Below are positions 34,027 to 42,930 of a stretch of 46,862 nucleotides of DNA, in pieces (the stretch's first letter is position 1; the number at the start of each line of letters is the position of its first letter). The stretch covers positions 1 through 46,862 of the forward strand of contig WJLZ01000142.1 in assembly GCA_014728215.1 (NCBI GenBank), read 5' to 3'. The position numbers were made by a program, and so were the translations under genes. Origin of the DNA: Chitinivibrionales bacterium (GTDB lineage Bacteria; Fibrobacterota; Chitinivibrionia; Chitinivibrionales; WJKA01). The notes below the pieces were generated by a model. That model saw only the letters and a program-made list of their open reading frames with translations. It had not been told where the DNA came from and searched no databases.

Positions 34027-36252
34027 ATGACGGCAGAGCACAAGGGCACACACCATGACGGAACCTCTTTAGCGAATTTTTTTGTTTTGATTTCATCCGC
34101 TATTTGTATGCTGATGGCATTTTCTACCGCGGGTTACAGTGCATGGAACATAACCACCGATTGCTCTCAAAATGGTGGAGAATTGAAGCACTTCTGGAAT
34201 TGTGTGGGGGGGGATCTCAAATATAACACTTCCCGGGGAGAGAGAGAGGGTGCATATAATACGTTCATTTCACCGCTTCAGCAACAGAATTTATCGCTTA
34301 TCGGCACGGTGCCCCATGGTAGTGTCAAATATATACGCTATCTCTTTTTGATGGACCTGGTTGGAGGCTCCGATTTTGTATCGTCAAACCCCACCTATGA
34401 TTTCACAAAGTTCGATGAAGCGATTACTGCAATTCTTGATGCAGGACTCAAGCCTTTTATTCAATTGATGGGGTATCCGGCAGATTTCATCTCCTTTTCC
34501 AGGAATGATTCCACCTTCAATGAGCAGAAAGACGCCTGGCGCAAATTCATGAAAGAATTTATTAACCATTTAACTGCTACCTATGGCGGGAGTGAAGTCA
34601 AAAGCTGGTATTTCGAAGAATGGAATGAACTGGGAACCGCTTTCTGGCCCTATGGCCCGCATAAATACAACCTTCTTTATGAAGCGATCCGTGCCGGTAT
34701 TGATGAGGCTGACCCGGAAGTGAAGCTTGCTGCGCCGGCTTCCGAATATATGCTGGAAAAATTCTTTGCCCACATAACCGACAGCACCAATGCTTATACG
34801 GGCGAAACTGGAACGAGACTGGATGTTTTTTCGGTCCATGTCAAGGGCGATCATGCCGATGACGATTTGAACCTCCGGGCGCGTACCGTTACCGATAAGG
34901 AAATTGAAGAGTATCATGAGCTTCTGGATCTGGGCTTTACCGGTGTCTCCGATATTCCTTTCATGAATACCGAAGCCGATCCGATTATCGGATGGAACAG
35001 CATTGGAGAACTCAATCCGGACACCCGTGAGTTTGTGTCAATTTTCTATTGGCGGGCCAATACCGAATACGCCGCCTATATTGCATCATGCGCCTATCAG
35101 CACCAGAAACGTATTGTTGACAGCGCAGGCATAGACCTCAAACTGATCAGCAACGATAATGGCTTTATCACCTCATCCATGGATTACCGTAAAAGTTGGC
35201 TGGTGCGTTCTCATTTTGTTGCCTTCGGCGACAGTACGCAGTTCAGCACAGTAAAAAAACCGGTCCATAATGTCATGACCATGCTCGGAATGCTCGGAAA
35301 TCAGCAGTGTGTTGTTACCCAGGGAGAACCGGATGCATCCAACAGTGATTCGCTGGGAATATTCGTGACAAAGAACGGTGATCAAGTTGCGGCACTCCTG
35401 TTTAACTACCGGTATACTCAACAGGATGTCAATCTGACTTTTAATAATCTTCCCTTTGATTCTGCTGTGCTGGCCCATTACCGCATCGACAACGAGCATA
35501 CTAATCCTTACCCGATCTGGCCCGACGACACCACCTCGAATCCACCGCAGGACAAACTCGATGAGATGCGGAGACACAACGAGCTGGAATACTACCTTGG
35601 CTATGAGCCCGGCATTATCAGACCTTCAAACGGCTCCTATTCCATGGGATTCAAGCTTCCGAACAATGGTATCAGCCTGATCGTGATGACCCCCCCGCTG
35701 GCAAATGAGGTCGATACACTCGATGCGCAGGATGTCCGGGTGGAAGAATACGATGGTCTTTATGGAAAAGAATATCTGGTTTTATGGGACGACCTTCTCT
35801 CAAAACGGATTAAAACCTACGAACTGCTCTATTCCGAATCAGAGCAAGGCGATTACGCCCGGGTTAACGATCAGGATATCCTCTGCACCGGTTTTATTCA
35901 TTCGGGACCCTCACAGGAAGGTTTTTACAAAGTGCAGGCACTCGATTATTGGGACAATCCGGTTTCGGAATACGAAATACCTGTTGTAAATCCTGTGCGC
36001 ATGGCTCGCACCGGAATGCTCCACCCCTCTACCATGAGGTTGCCTGCATACGACGGTATGTCTTCGTACAAGATTTCGCTTCCCGCGGGCATACAGGGTT
36101 TTTCGATATATACGGTTAACGGCAGAAAAGTCTACTCCTATTCGAGAAAAAACAGCGCCGTGGCGGAACAGGTACAGCTTGGTCGGAAAAATCTCACCAG
36201 GGGGGTCTATATGATCAGGCTGGAAGCCGATAATACGTTTGCAGGCCTTTGA
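34027..36252 (+). CDS. Secreted GH39-like glycosidase with sorting tail (copy 1)
   Basis: The 741-residue protein has an N-terminal signal (core FFVLISSAICMLMAF after a long polar head) and a GH39/clan-A barrel. The acid/base is Glu201 in YFEEWNELG and the nucleophile Glu316 in FMNTEADP; both carboxylates are present. A beta-sandwich region follows, then a Fn3-like stretch (VEEYDGLYGKEYLVLWDD) and a Por-type tail (GFSIYTVNGRKVYSYS ... LTRGVYMIRLE). GH39 enzymes are beta-xylosidases or iduronidase-like. The protein at 36649-38745 is a close paralogue on the other strand. A strong AAAGGAG ribosome site fixes the start. Confidence 0.85.
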   Translation: MTAEHKGTHHDGTSLANFFVLISSAICMLMAFSTAGYSAWNITTDCSQNGGELKHFWNCVGGDLKYNTSRGEREGAYNTFISPLQQQNLSLIGTVPHGSVKYIRYLFLMDLVGGSDFVSSNPTYDFTKFDEAITAILDAGLKPFIQLMGYPADFISFSRNDSTFNEQKDAWRKFMKEFINHLTATYGGSEVKSWYFEEWNELGTAFWPYGPHKYNLLYEAIRAGIDEADPEVKLAAPASEYMLEKFFAHITDSTNAYTGETGTRLDVFSVHVKGDHADDDLNLRARTVTDKEIEEYHELLDLGFTGVSDIPFMNTEADPIIGWNSIGELNPDTREFVSIFYWRANTEYAAYIASCAYQHQKRIVDSAGIDLKLISNDNGFITSSMDYRKSWLVRSHFVAFGDSTQFSTVKKPVHNVMTMLGMLGNQQCVVTQGEPDASNSDSLGIFVTKNGDQVAALLFNYRYTQQDVNLTFNNLPFDSAVLAHYRIDNEHTNPYPIWPDDTTSNPPQDKLDEMRRHNELEYYLGYEPGIIRPSNGSYSMGFKLPNNGISLIVMTPPLANEVDTLDAQDVRVEEYDGLYGKEYLVLWDDLLSKRIKTYELLYSESEQGDYARVNDQDILCTGFIHSGPSQEGFYKVQALDYWDNPVSEYEIPVVNPVRMARTGMLHPSTMRLPAYDGMSSYKISLPAGIQGFSIYTVNGRKVYSYSRKNSAVAEQVQLGRKNLTRGVYMIRLEADNTFAGL

Positions 36253-36261
36253 TAATTCGAT

Positions 36262-36349
36262 GTACGATTACGAGAATGATTATGAGTGATAAGAAAGAGG
36301 TGCCGGAGAGTATCTATTCCATTTTATCATTATCATTCTCGAATTGTAC
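36262..36349. repeat. Imperfect long inverted repeat between GH39 paralogues
   Basis: Left arm 36262-36292 and right arm 36324-36349 pair over about 25 bases with a few mismatches and gaps (shared core CGAGAATGAT on one arm, ATCATTCTCG on the other), starting with GTAC and ending in GTAC. It sits 10 bases after the copy-1 stop. There is no T run, so it is a hairpin or small mobile remnant rather than a classical terminator. The rest of the gap 36253-36648 holds no gene I would support. Confidence 0.5.
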
Positions 36350-36587
36350 CCCCCCGATACAGGGATTACTCCACGTGTATATTTAAAACAGGTATCTTCC
36401 TTTGCTTTCCCCATTCTGTCTCACCACCCATGATCGTATCCGCATCCACTGGTTATTTTCTGTTATCCAATAGACGATGAACTATTCTGTTCACAGTCCC
36501 TTTCGCTGATGAAACTATATTTGAGGTCTTGAGGTGAGTATCCGGAAATCCGATTGGGGGCGGGACTGGATATAAGAGTGGTTCCAT

Positions 36588-36621
36588 AAAAAAGCCGCTT
36601 CACCAGGTATGGGAAGCGGCT
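36588..36621 (-). terminator. Terminator of the second GH39 gene
   Basis: Minus strand: AGCCGCTTC ... GAAGCGGCT (perfect 9-bp stem, 11-base loop) followed by six T. It lies 27 bases after the stop at 36649. Confidence 0.85.
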
Positions 36622-36648
36622 CTGTTATGTCGTTGTAATGAGGCTGGT

Positions 36649-38745
36649 TTACTGGTGCACATACCGGACAACGTGTATACCCTGGCCGAACCGGGACATA
36701 TTCACCGGAACTACCGTTGCCTTGTCGGCCGTGTTTCTGCGATATTCGAATACTTTTCTTCCCTGAGCGTTAAAGATATTGAATCCGGTAATGCCTTTCC
36801 GGAGTGTAATCCTGCTCTTTATACCGGCTTCGGGGATTACAAGCATGCGATCGGTGAGTTTCGCATGGGTAATCGTCGCACGGCCGGCTCTGATCCATTT
36901 TGCCGCGGTGCCGTCTGACCGGCGGCCCCAGTAATCGGTTGCCCTGACAGTATAATAGCCTTCAGTTTCAGGGCCTGCATGGATAAATGCCGTTGAAAGG
37001 AGGTCGTAATTGTTGACCCGCTCCCAGGGACCATTGGGAGTTTCCGAATGCATGACCTCGTATGTTTGCAGATGGTAATTGTCCAAATCGTCCCATGTAA
37101 CCAGATATTCAGGGCCATAGATACCATCATACTGCTCCACGGTAACGCCGGTGGGGTCCATCGGGGCATCGACCGGTTTGCCGCTCAAAACAACAAGTGA
37201 GACACTGTTTTCGGGAAGCATAAAATTGTGTGAAAAAGTTCCCCCGCTGATTGTCACCTTATCGATCGGCAATACGTATCCGGGCTCCTGATTGTTCCTC
37301 AGAAGTTCCAGCGTGTCCTCGGGTGGTATGCTGTCGCTTTGCCAGTGGGCATAGGGGTTACAACGTGTGCTGTCGATGATATAATGTGCCAGCGCCGCTT
37401 CGGTAAAAGGAATATTGTTGATTTCCAGTTCAATTTCATCGGATCCCGCTTTCCGATTGCTGAAAAGAACCACCACCTGATTATCATCACGGGTTGTTGC
37501 AAGTACTCCTTTATTCCATAAGGTATCGCTCAGATTTTCATTGTTACACTCGACCCGCTTGTCTCCCAGGAGCGAAAGCAGGGTCATAACGGAATGGGCC
37601 GGTTTCTTAACATAGGTGAAACTGTCGGACTTTGCGTTAATTTCAAATTTATTCGGCATTGGATTCCCGAATTTGGCAAACTGGCCCCGCCACATCCATG
37701 GTCCGATGAACCCGTTGTCGTTACTGAGGACCGGATAGTTAATACCGGCCGAATCGATGATACGGATCTTTTTCTGGATCACCTGATTGGCAATGAAGGC
37801 GGCATATTCGGGGAGAGGACGGAAATATTTCGGTGAACTGAACCCGATTGCCGGATCGGCTTCATCGTTGAAAAAAGGTTTATCGGCAAGTGAAGGCCAG
37901 GTGCGGGCAAGGCTGTCGTGGTATTGCAGCTCAAGCTTGGTCAAACCGGCGGCCCAATCTTTCAGATGGACCGAAATGAAATCGATCGGTGTTCCGGTAT
38001 CGCCGGTCACATAATTTTCTTCATTAACGATATGATTAAAGAAAACTTCCCACTCTTCCTTGGAAGCAGGCCCGCCGACCCGTAATGAAGAATCCGCTTC
38101 CTTTATGCCGGCGACGGTATAATCGTAAAATCGTGCATAGGTCTCGGCTCCGTTGGGCCAGAATCCGGTGCCGACTTCATTCCAGACTTCAAAATACCAG
38201 TCCTGAACGGCTTCCAGGCCATATCTGTTGATATAATGTTCGGCCAATGCTTTCACCAGCTTGCGCCAGTCTTCGTTCTGGGTTAAATCATAATAGTTAT
38301 TGTGATCGAATTCACCACCAGGATTGCCCATGAGTTCAAGAAAGGGCGTCAAACCACTGGCATTGTAGAGATCAAAGAGGGAATCAAGCTTGGAAAAGTC
38401 GTAAACAGGATTTTCGCCTCTCAGATCGGTACCTTCAACAAGGGTGAGAAGCCAGTGCATGCGGCAGTATTTCTGACCATTGTGGGGTACCGCGCCCAGA
38501 AGCGCAAAGTGAACCCGCCAGTCCGGATCGAAAAGCCGCATGAGTGTCGCCTGATCATCAACCCCTCCGACAACCATACCAACAGCATTCCAGAATTTGT
38601 CCACTTCGCTGATTTCATTGCTGCAATCAACGGTAACACTCGTGGCGGCGGATACGGGCAGAGCCAGTATGCCAAGAGTGAAAATCAGGGCAAGTGCGGT
38701 GGTGATCCTTTTCCCGGCGGATTGTCGGCAGGGAGTAAATGCCAT
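36649..38745 (-). CDS. Secreted GH39-like glycosidase with sorting tail (copy 2)
   Basis: The 698-residue protein has a signal peptide (core ALALIFTLGILAL, cleavage after VSA) and the same architecture as copy 1: acid/base Glu190 in YFEVWNEVG, nucleophile Glu295 in FFNDEADP, a Fn3-like stretch (VEQYDGIYGPEYLVTWDD) and a sorting tail (GFNIFNAQGRKVFEY ... FGQGIHVVRYV). Copies 1 and 2 share many aligned stretches and converge on each other. A xylan- or xyloside-type activity is likely by family, but specificity is not visible. AAGGAG stands before the ATG. Confidence 0.87.
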   Translation of the reverse strand: MAFTPCRQSAGKRITTALALIFTLGILALPVSAATSVTVDCSNEISEVDKFWNAVGMVVGGVDDQATLMRLFDPDWRVHFALLGAVPHNGQKYCRMHWLLTLVEGTDLRGENPVYDFSKLDSLFDLYNASGLTPFLELMGNPGGEFDHNNYYDLTQNEDWRKLVKALAEHYINRYGLEAVQDWYFEVWNEVGTGFWPNGAETYARFYDYTVAGIKEADSSLRVGGPASKEEWEVFFNHIVNEENYVTGDTGTPIDFISVHLKDWAAGLTKLELQYHDSLARTWPSLADKPFFNDEADPAIGFSSPKYFRPLPEYAAFIANQVIQKKIRIIDSAGINYPVLSNDNGFIGPWMWRGQFAKFGNPMPNKFEINAKSDSFTYVKKPAHSVMTLLSLLGDKRVECNNENLSDTLWNKGVLATTRDDNQVVVLFSNRKAGSDEIELEINNIPFTEAALAHYIIDSTRCNPYAHWQSDSIPPEDTLELLRNNQEPGYVLPIDKVTISGGTFSHNFMLPENSVSLVVLSGKPVDAPMDPTGVTVEQYDGIYGPEYLVTWDDLDNYHLQTYEVMHSETPNGPWERVNNYDLLSTAFIHAGPETEGYYTVRATDYWGRRSDGTAAKWIRAGRATITHAKLTDRMLVIPEAGIKSRITLRKGITGFNIFNAQGRKVFEYRRNTADKATVVPVNMSRFGQGIHVVRYVHQ

Positions 38746-38853
38746 TGCTGAACTCCTTTCAGTTCAAATAATGATGATTTAAACGATGATCGTATAACCT
38801 TATAATATAATAATAAATATCCTAAAAAACAGCTTTGATGAGCTAAGTACGGG

Positions 38854-41043
38854 TTATTCGAAATTAATTACTCTGAAATGTTGGTTGCTTTTTTCCGTTT
38901 TGATTTGACAAATATAGGCATTTCCCGGAAATCCTCCGGCCCTCCTCAAATAAAGTGTTTGTTTGCCCGGATTTATCCTGTTGAATTTTCCGGCCGCAAT
39001 GGCCCTTCCAAGAAAATCGTAGAGCGTAATTTCGAGGGGACTCTTTGATTTCGAAGAAAATATCAGCTCAATTACAATGTGATTGCTTTTCTTCGATGTT
39101 ACCCTCACAGTAGTGGCGTAAGGTCCGGTTGATCCAATAAATCGAGACACAGAGGCATCCAAAGTCCGGTCGGTTATTTCGCCGATCCATCCACCTGCAG
39201 CATCAACTTCCTGAAGGATAATGTTTTGTATGGAGTCGTATTGAGGGGTGCGGGATGTCGAATCCAGGTGATTTATCCACTGGTTATCGCCTTTGTGTTT
39301 GATGCTGATAACATCGTGTGTTTCAGCCCATGAGATATTTGATTGCAGGAGGGTGCTATCGACATTGTCATCCATATAAACAGCATAGGCCCGCCGTTTA
39401 TCGAAGGGCATGGTCGTGTAATGAGTAAGATTATCTTTAAATTCATTATAGGCCCCGCATGACCAGGTATAATAGGCGCCACCATCGGCGAGCTTCAGCA
39501 TGCAGTCGACCACGATATTTTTCTCCACAATATTACTACGCGAATGAAGATAGGGGAGTACATTGCCCCGGGTAAAAAGCATGCCCGGGATTTCATTCCA
39601 TCTGATATGATGCATTGCTTCACCATTACCATAGGTATCCACCGCACCTGTACCGGGGCCCCGGTTAATTGTTTCATAGCTGGTTCCGACAATGGAAACC
39701 CCACAGTAGGGGAGATCGTGCATGTAATTATGAGAAATGGTATTATGCCCGCTCTGGAACAGCGAAACGGCACATCCATGCCAGTAGACCAGTCCTACAT
39801 GGTGAATATGATTACGGATAACCGAATTGTATTTCTGTTCATCTTTTGTCCCCGGACCGTATCCGTACATCTGGACTCCACCCGAGCCGCACCAGGCGAG
39901 CTCATTGCCTTCGATGGCGACATTCTGGACATGGTGATCGAGAGCTATTGCATTGGCACCGGTGTGGATCACCCGGCAATTGCGGACTGCGCAGTATTCG
40001 ACACCCTGCAGATAAAGAGCGCCGTCAGGATTTTCGAAATTTCTCTTTGTCCATTCGTCGGGCCACTGGTCGGCGGGCATACGATCGGCATAGGCAAAGG
40101 TTATGCCTTCAAATTCGATATGGTGGACCCATTGACTTGTGCTTTCTTCACCTTGCAGCCGGATAAGGTTGTAAAGACGGGGTGCGTCGACCTGCTTATT
40201 ATTCATGGTATCATCGGGCGGCCAGTAGTAAACTTTACCGATACCCGAATCGACACACCATTCGCCGGGGGTATCCAATGCCGAAATGATATTTTCTATG
40301 CGAAAAGGCGCCCCGGTACTTCGAAAACCGGTAATGATATTTTTGCTGTGCCGCATGGCTGAATTCAATGAAGTATCGATATTCCGCAACACGGAGAGAT
40401 CATTTTTCCAGTCGATGGGGGCAACATTTATTTCAAGACATCCGTTGGCTGGAGGAGAGGAAAGGTAGCCGGAAGGAAGTACGATGTACTGACCGATAGG
40501 GGACACACTTTGCCAGCTTTCGAGGTCGGGCCATTCTTCCTGACCACCCACAAAATCTTTCCAGATATCATGATCGGGCTTCATTGCCCGTCGTTGTTCG
40601 ATCCCTTCAACAATAAGCGAATGAAACAACCATCCGGTATCGATATCGGCCTCCCAGAGTTTTCCCGCCGCCGCGGCAGGAGTACCGGGAGGATCAATTG
40701 TAACCTTGTGCCACCCGGTAATTGTTGCCCCACCATGAATGATAACGTTTTCACCGGGAAATGAAGAAAAAACAACCTTTGCATCGGCGGTACCGCTGTG
40801 CTCAGGGGTGAATGTAAGGGTGCTGTCGAGGTAATAGGTTCCCTCGCGAATAATGACTGAAATTGCTTCTGTCTTGCCTGATAATGCAACAGCCTCTGCA
40901 GCTTTATGCAAACTCCTGAAAGGCTGGGCCTCCGTACCCGGATTTGTATCAAGCCCTGTTGGTGAAACATAAAAAGAAAGAGCAAAAAGAGAGGGTTGGA
41001 AAGTAAAAAAGAAAAAAATAAGGGTACGAAAAAAACGTTGCAT
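38854..41043 (-). CDS. Secreted GH141-like beta-helix glycosidase with sorting tail
   Basis: The 729-residue protein has a signal peptide (core LIFFFFTFQPSLFAL) and the opening FYVSPTGLDTNPGTEAQPFR typical of right-handed beta-helix enzymes. The run NHIHHVGLVYWHGCAVSLFQ, then GHNTISHNYMHDLPYCGVS, is like GH141 (fucosidase/xylanase) enzymes. A C-terminal sorting module ends it (ITLYDFLGRAIAAGKFN ... NAYICQIKT). It follows the copy-2 GH39 gene on the same strand, upstream in transcription by 108 bases, so both may share a transcript. Substrate is inferred only as a plant-type polysaccharide. Confidence 0.78.
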   Translation of the reverse strand: MQRFFRTLIFFFFTFQPSLFALSFYVSPTGLDTNPGTEAQPFRSLHKAAEAVALSGKTEAISVIIREGTYYLDSTLTFTPEHSGTADAKVVFSSFPGENVIIHGGATITGWHKVTIDPPGTPAAAAGKLWEADIDTGWLFHSLIVEGIEQRRAMKPDHDIWKDFVGGQEEWPDLESWQSVSPIGQYIVLPSGYLSSPPANGCLEINVAPIDWKNDLSVLRNIDTSLNSAMRHSKNIITGFRSTGAPFRIENIISALDTPGEWCVDSGIGKVYYWPPDDTMNNKQVDAPRLYNLIRLQGEESTSQWVHHIEFEGITFAYADRMPADQWPDEWTKRNFENPDGALYLQGVEYCAVRNCRVIHTGANAIALDHHVQNVAIEGNELAWCGSGGVQMYGYGPGTKDEQKYNSVIRNHIHHVGLVYWHGCAVSLFQSGHNTISHNYMHDLPYCGVSIVGTSYETINRGPGTGAVDTYGNGEAMHHIRWNEIPGMLFTRGNVLPYLHSRSNIVEKNIVVDCMLKLADGGAYYTWSCGAYNEFKDNLTHYTTMPFDKRRAYAVYMDDNVDSTLLQSNISWAETHDVISIKHKGDNQWINHLDSTSRTPQYDSIQNIILQEVDAAGGWIGEITDRTLDASVSRFIGSTGPYATTVRVTSKKSNHIVIELIFSSKSKSPLEITLYDFLGRAIAAGKFNRINPGKQTLYLRRAGGFPGNAYICQIKTEKSNQHFRVINFE

Positions 41044-41185
41044 GATTATACTCCGAATTCCGGTTATAAGCTAAAAGAGTAGCAATACAATAATAATCTA
41101 TTGCAATGCTGCTCCTTGCTGAAACACATAAAAAGTTTATAAATTAAAATAATGCACAAACTTTAGAATGGAAAGGGGGGATAAT

Positions 41186-41222
41186 AAAAAAGGCTGCCTT
41201 CTGGAATGCTGAAAGGCAGCCT
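41186..41222 (-). terminator. Terminator of the Spy-like / ECF unit
   Basis: Minus strand: AGGCTGCCTT pairs with AAGGCAGCCT (10-bp perfect stem) followed by a T run (A run at 41186-41190). It lies 30 bases after the Spy-like gene stop and separates this unit from the beta-helix gene. Confidence 0.85.
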
Positions 41223-41251
41223 CGGGTAGTTTGACAGGGCCCCGTAAAGGA

Positions 41252-41719
41252 TTACCAGCCGTGCATTTGGCCATGACCTTTACGGCCGCAACCAAATTTA
41301 TGCATCATGAAACCCGGACCAAGCTCCTTTAAATACTCCCGTTGTTCTTCGGTGAGTACTTTTGCAATTTCGCGGTGGTGAGCGTATCGTTTTTTCATGC
41401 CTGTTGCCCGGTGTTCGGCGATCTGGTCGATTTTGGCGTGAACTTTGGGTTCAGCAACGTCATCTTCGACCAGTTTTTTCAATTCGATCATCAGTTTGAG
41501 CCCCTTTTTCCGTTCATCTTTCATTGCCGAGCGTTTCTGTTCGATAAGTGTTTCGATCTCCGCCTTCTGATTGTCGGTCAGATCGGGGATGATCTCCAGT
41601 ATGCGGGGTGAGCCCTCACAGTTTTTCCCATGATGGGGTCCCCGGGCAAGGGCGGTTCCTGCAAAAAGCGTCATCGCCAATGCGGCCAGAGTTATTAGTG
41701 AGAGTGTTCGTTGTTTCAT
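41252..41719 (-). CDS. Spy/CpxP-like periplasmic protein, His-rich ends
   Basis: The 155-residue product has a signal peptide (core LITLAALAMTLFAG, cleavage after ALA), then RGPHHGKNCEG, and the two LTxxQ motifs of the Spy/CpxP fold (DLTDNQKAE and VLTEEQREY) on a mostly helical body. His/Gly/Cys-rich ends (MMHKFGCGRKGHGQMHGW) suggest metal binding, as in ZraP. Family members act as periplasmic chaperones or metal-stress sensors. A GGAGG ribosome site stands before the ATG. It is 140 bases downstream of the next Spy-like gene and may be the effector of the ECF system. Confidence 0.85.
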   Translation of the reverse strand: MKQRTLSLITLAALAMTLFAGTALARGPHHGKNCEGSPRILEIIPDLTDNQKAEIETLIEQKRSAMKDERKKGLKLMIELKKLVEDDVAEPKVHAKIDQIAEHRATGMKKRYAHHREIAKVLTEEQREYLKELGPGFMMHKFGCGRKGHGQMHGW

Positions 41720-41859
41720 GATTACCTCCCCTGAGAGTGGTTAAGTGAACTATGGGTGGCCTTTCGTGAGATACCCGGGTATTCCCTGAACGACCGTTAC
41801 GTTTTTATGTGCTTTCTATTCGGCAGCTGTTCAGAAAAGCTTCTTCTGGAAATTACTCC

Positions 41860-42402
41860 TCAATTACCCTTTCTGAAAGGGCCTCTGCCCATTCTCCCGT
41901 GCAAATGACGGCGTTCTTTTCCGTCGGGTGGCATGCCGGGGAAACGGGGGCCGCACTGTTCTATTCGTCTTTCGAATCTCTTCATCATTTTTTCGCGTTG
42001 TTCGGGCGTCAATATTCCTTTTTCTTTCATCATTCCGTAAATTGCTTTCCTGTGCAGCGCATACTGGTAACGTGATATCGTTTTAAGGATACTGTCGATG
42101 GCTGCGGTATCGGGATTTTCTTTTTGCACATATCCCAGAAGGCTTTTCTGGGAGTCCCGGAGCGAATTCCTGATATCCGATGTTTCCCGGTGGATTTTTT
42201 TTCTGAGCATGAATATTTTTTGCCGTTGCTCCGGCTTGAGTTCAAGGTCTCTGATTAAGCCCCGCGGCCCATGTCTCATGAGGCCGGGAGCTCGATGATA
42301 GGATGGACGGGTAAAAAAACGGTGATAAATCATGAACCCGAATCCGGTGATATTTATGGCTGTCAAAATTATTAAGAGAAAGGTTATGGTTTTTGTTTTC
42401 AT
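41860..42402 (-). CDS. Membrane-anchored Spy/CnrX-like stress or metal sensor
   Basis: The 180-residue protein has an uncleaved N-terminal helix (ITFLLIILTAINITGFGFMI) and a helical periplasmic domain of the metal-resistance/Spy type: ELKPEQRQKIFMLRKKIHRE, then GILTPEQREKMMKRF. The tail is rich in His, Arg, Pro and Gly. Its start overlaps the anti-sigma stop by 4 bases (ATGA), which implies translational coupling; sensor, anti-sigma and sigma thus form one operon as in the CnrYXH scheme. Confidence 0.85.
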   Translation of the reverse strand: MKTKTITFLLIILTAINITGFGFMIYHRFFTRPSYHRAPGLMRHGPRGLIRDLELKPEQRQKIFMLRKKIHRETSDIRNSLRDSQKSLLGYVQKENPDTAAIDSILKTISRYQYALHRKAIYGMMKEKGILTPEQREKMMKRFERRIEQCGPRFPGMPPDGKERRHLHGRMGRGPFRKGN

Positions 42403-42878
42403 TGTACCGTCTCCTCTTCATACGCCGAGGTTCCGTAGTAATAATCAGCCATCGTGTTGGTCGGCAATACATCGAAAACATCGTAATAGCCCTCTGATGC
42501 CGTTGCCACTTTGGTTGTATCTGCATGCTGCTGTGTCTGCCCCGTGCCCAGGTAGGCACCAAGGCGGATTCCCGCAATAATAAGAAGTATCGCTATTGCC
42601 GGTTGTACTATCAGTTGCCATTTATGCATTGTTTCTTCGATAAAAGTAAGCGGATTATGGTTATGTTCGATTTTTTGAACAATTTCATGATAAAAATTTG
42701 GTGGAACCTCTATTTCTGCTGCGGGATCCCACTTGTTCCAGGATTCACTGACCTTCTGTACTATGTTCCGGCAACGGGTACACGATCTAATATGGACATG
42801 ATACTGCTCGATTTTTATGGACTCCGGGCTTCCATCGATTATGTCGATTAATGAATTTTGTATGTCTTTGCAGTTCAT
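42399..42878 (-). CDS. Zinc-finger anti-sigma factor (RsxA/ChrR-like, single TM)
   Basis: The 159-residue protein begins with MNCKDIQNSLIDIIDG and has the zf-HC2 motif HVHIRSCTRC (H-x3-C-x2-C) that binds zinc and an ECF sigma factor. A transmembrane helix follows at about 92-112 (VQPAIAILLIIAGIRLGAYL), and a short periplasmic tail. It lies 52 bases after the sigma factor gene and overlaps the sensor gene, so it should hold this sigma factor at the membrane until the periplasmic signal arrives. Confidence 0.9.
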   Translation of the reverse strand: MNCKDIQNSLIDIIDGSPESIKIEQYHVHIRSCTRCRNIVQKVSESWNKWDPAAEIEVPPNFYHEIVQKIEHNHNPLTFIEETMHKWQLIVQPAIAILLIIAGIRLGAYLGTGQTQQHADTTKVATASEGYYDVFDVLPTNTMADYYYGTSAYEEETVQ

Positions 42879-42930
42879 TTTTTGTACCTCATTTAATATG
42901 ACACCTCTATTTTAAAAAAACTTGCGAACT

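Noticed and set aside
36286-36480. 64-codon frame between the GH39 paralogues
   Set aside because: It overlaps the inverted repeat, lacks a ribosome site and its product resembles random translation.
39544-40362. Plus-strand open frame of 272 codons within the GH141-like gene
   Set aside because: It is fully antisense to a motif-rich enzyme gene, and its translation has no domain or plausible start site.
42525-42851. Plus-strand frame of about 108 codons over the anti-sigma gene
   Set aside because: Antisense shadow of a gene whose zinc-finger and TM features are unambiguous.
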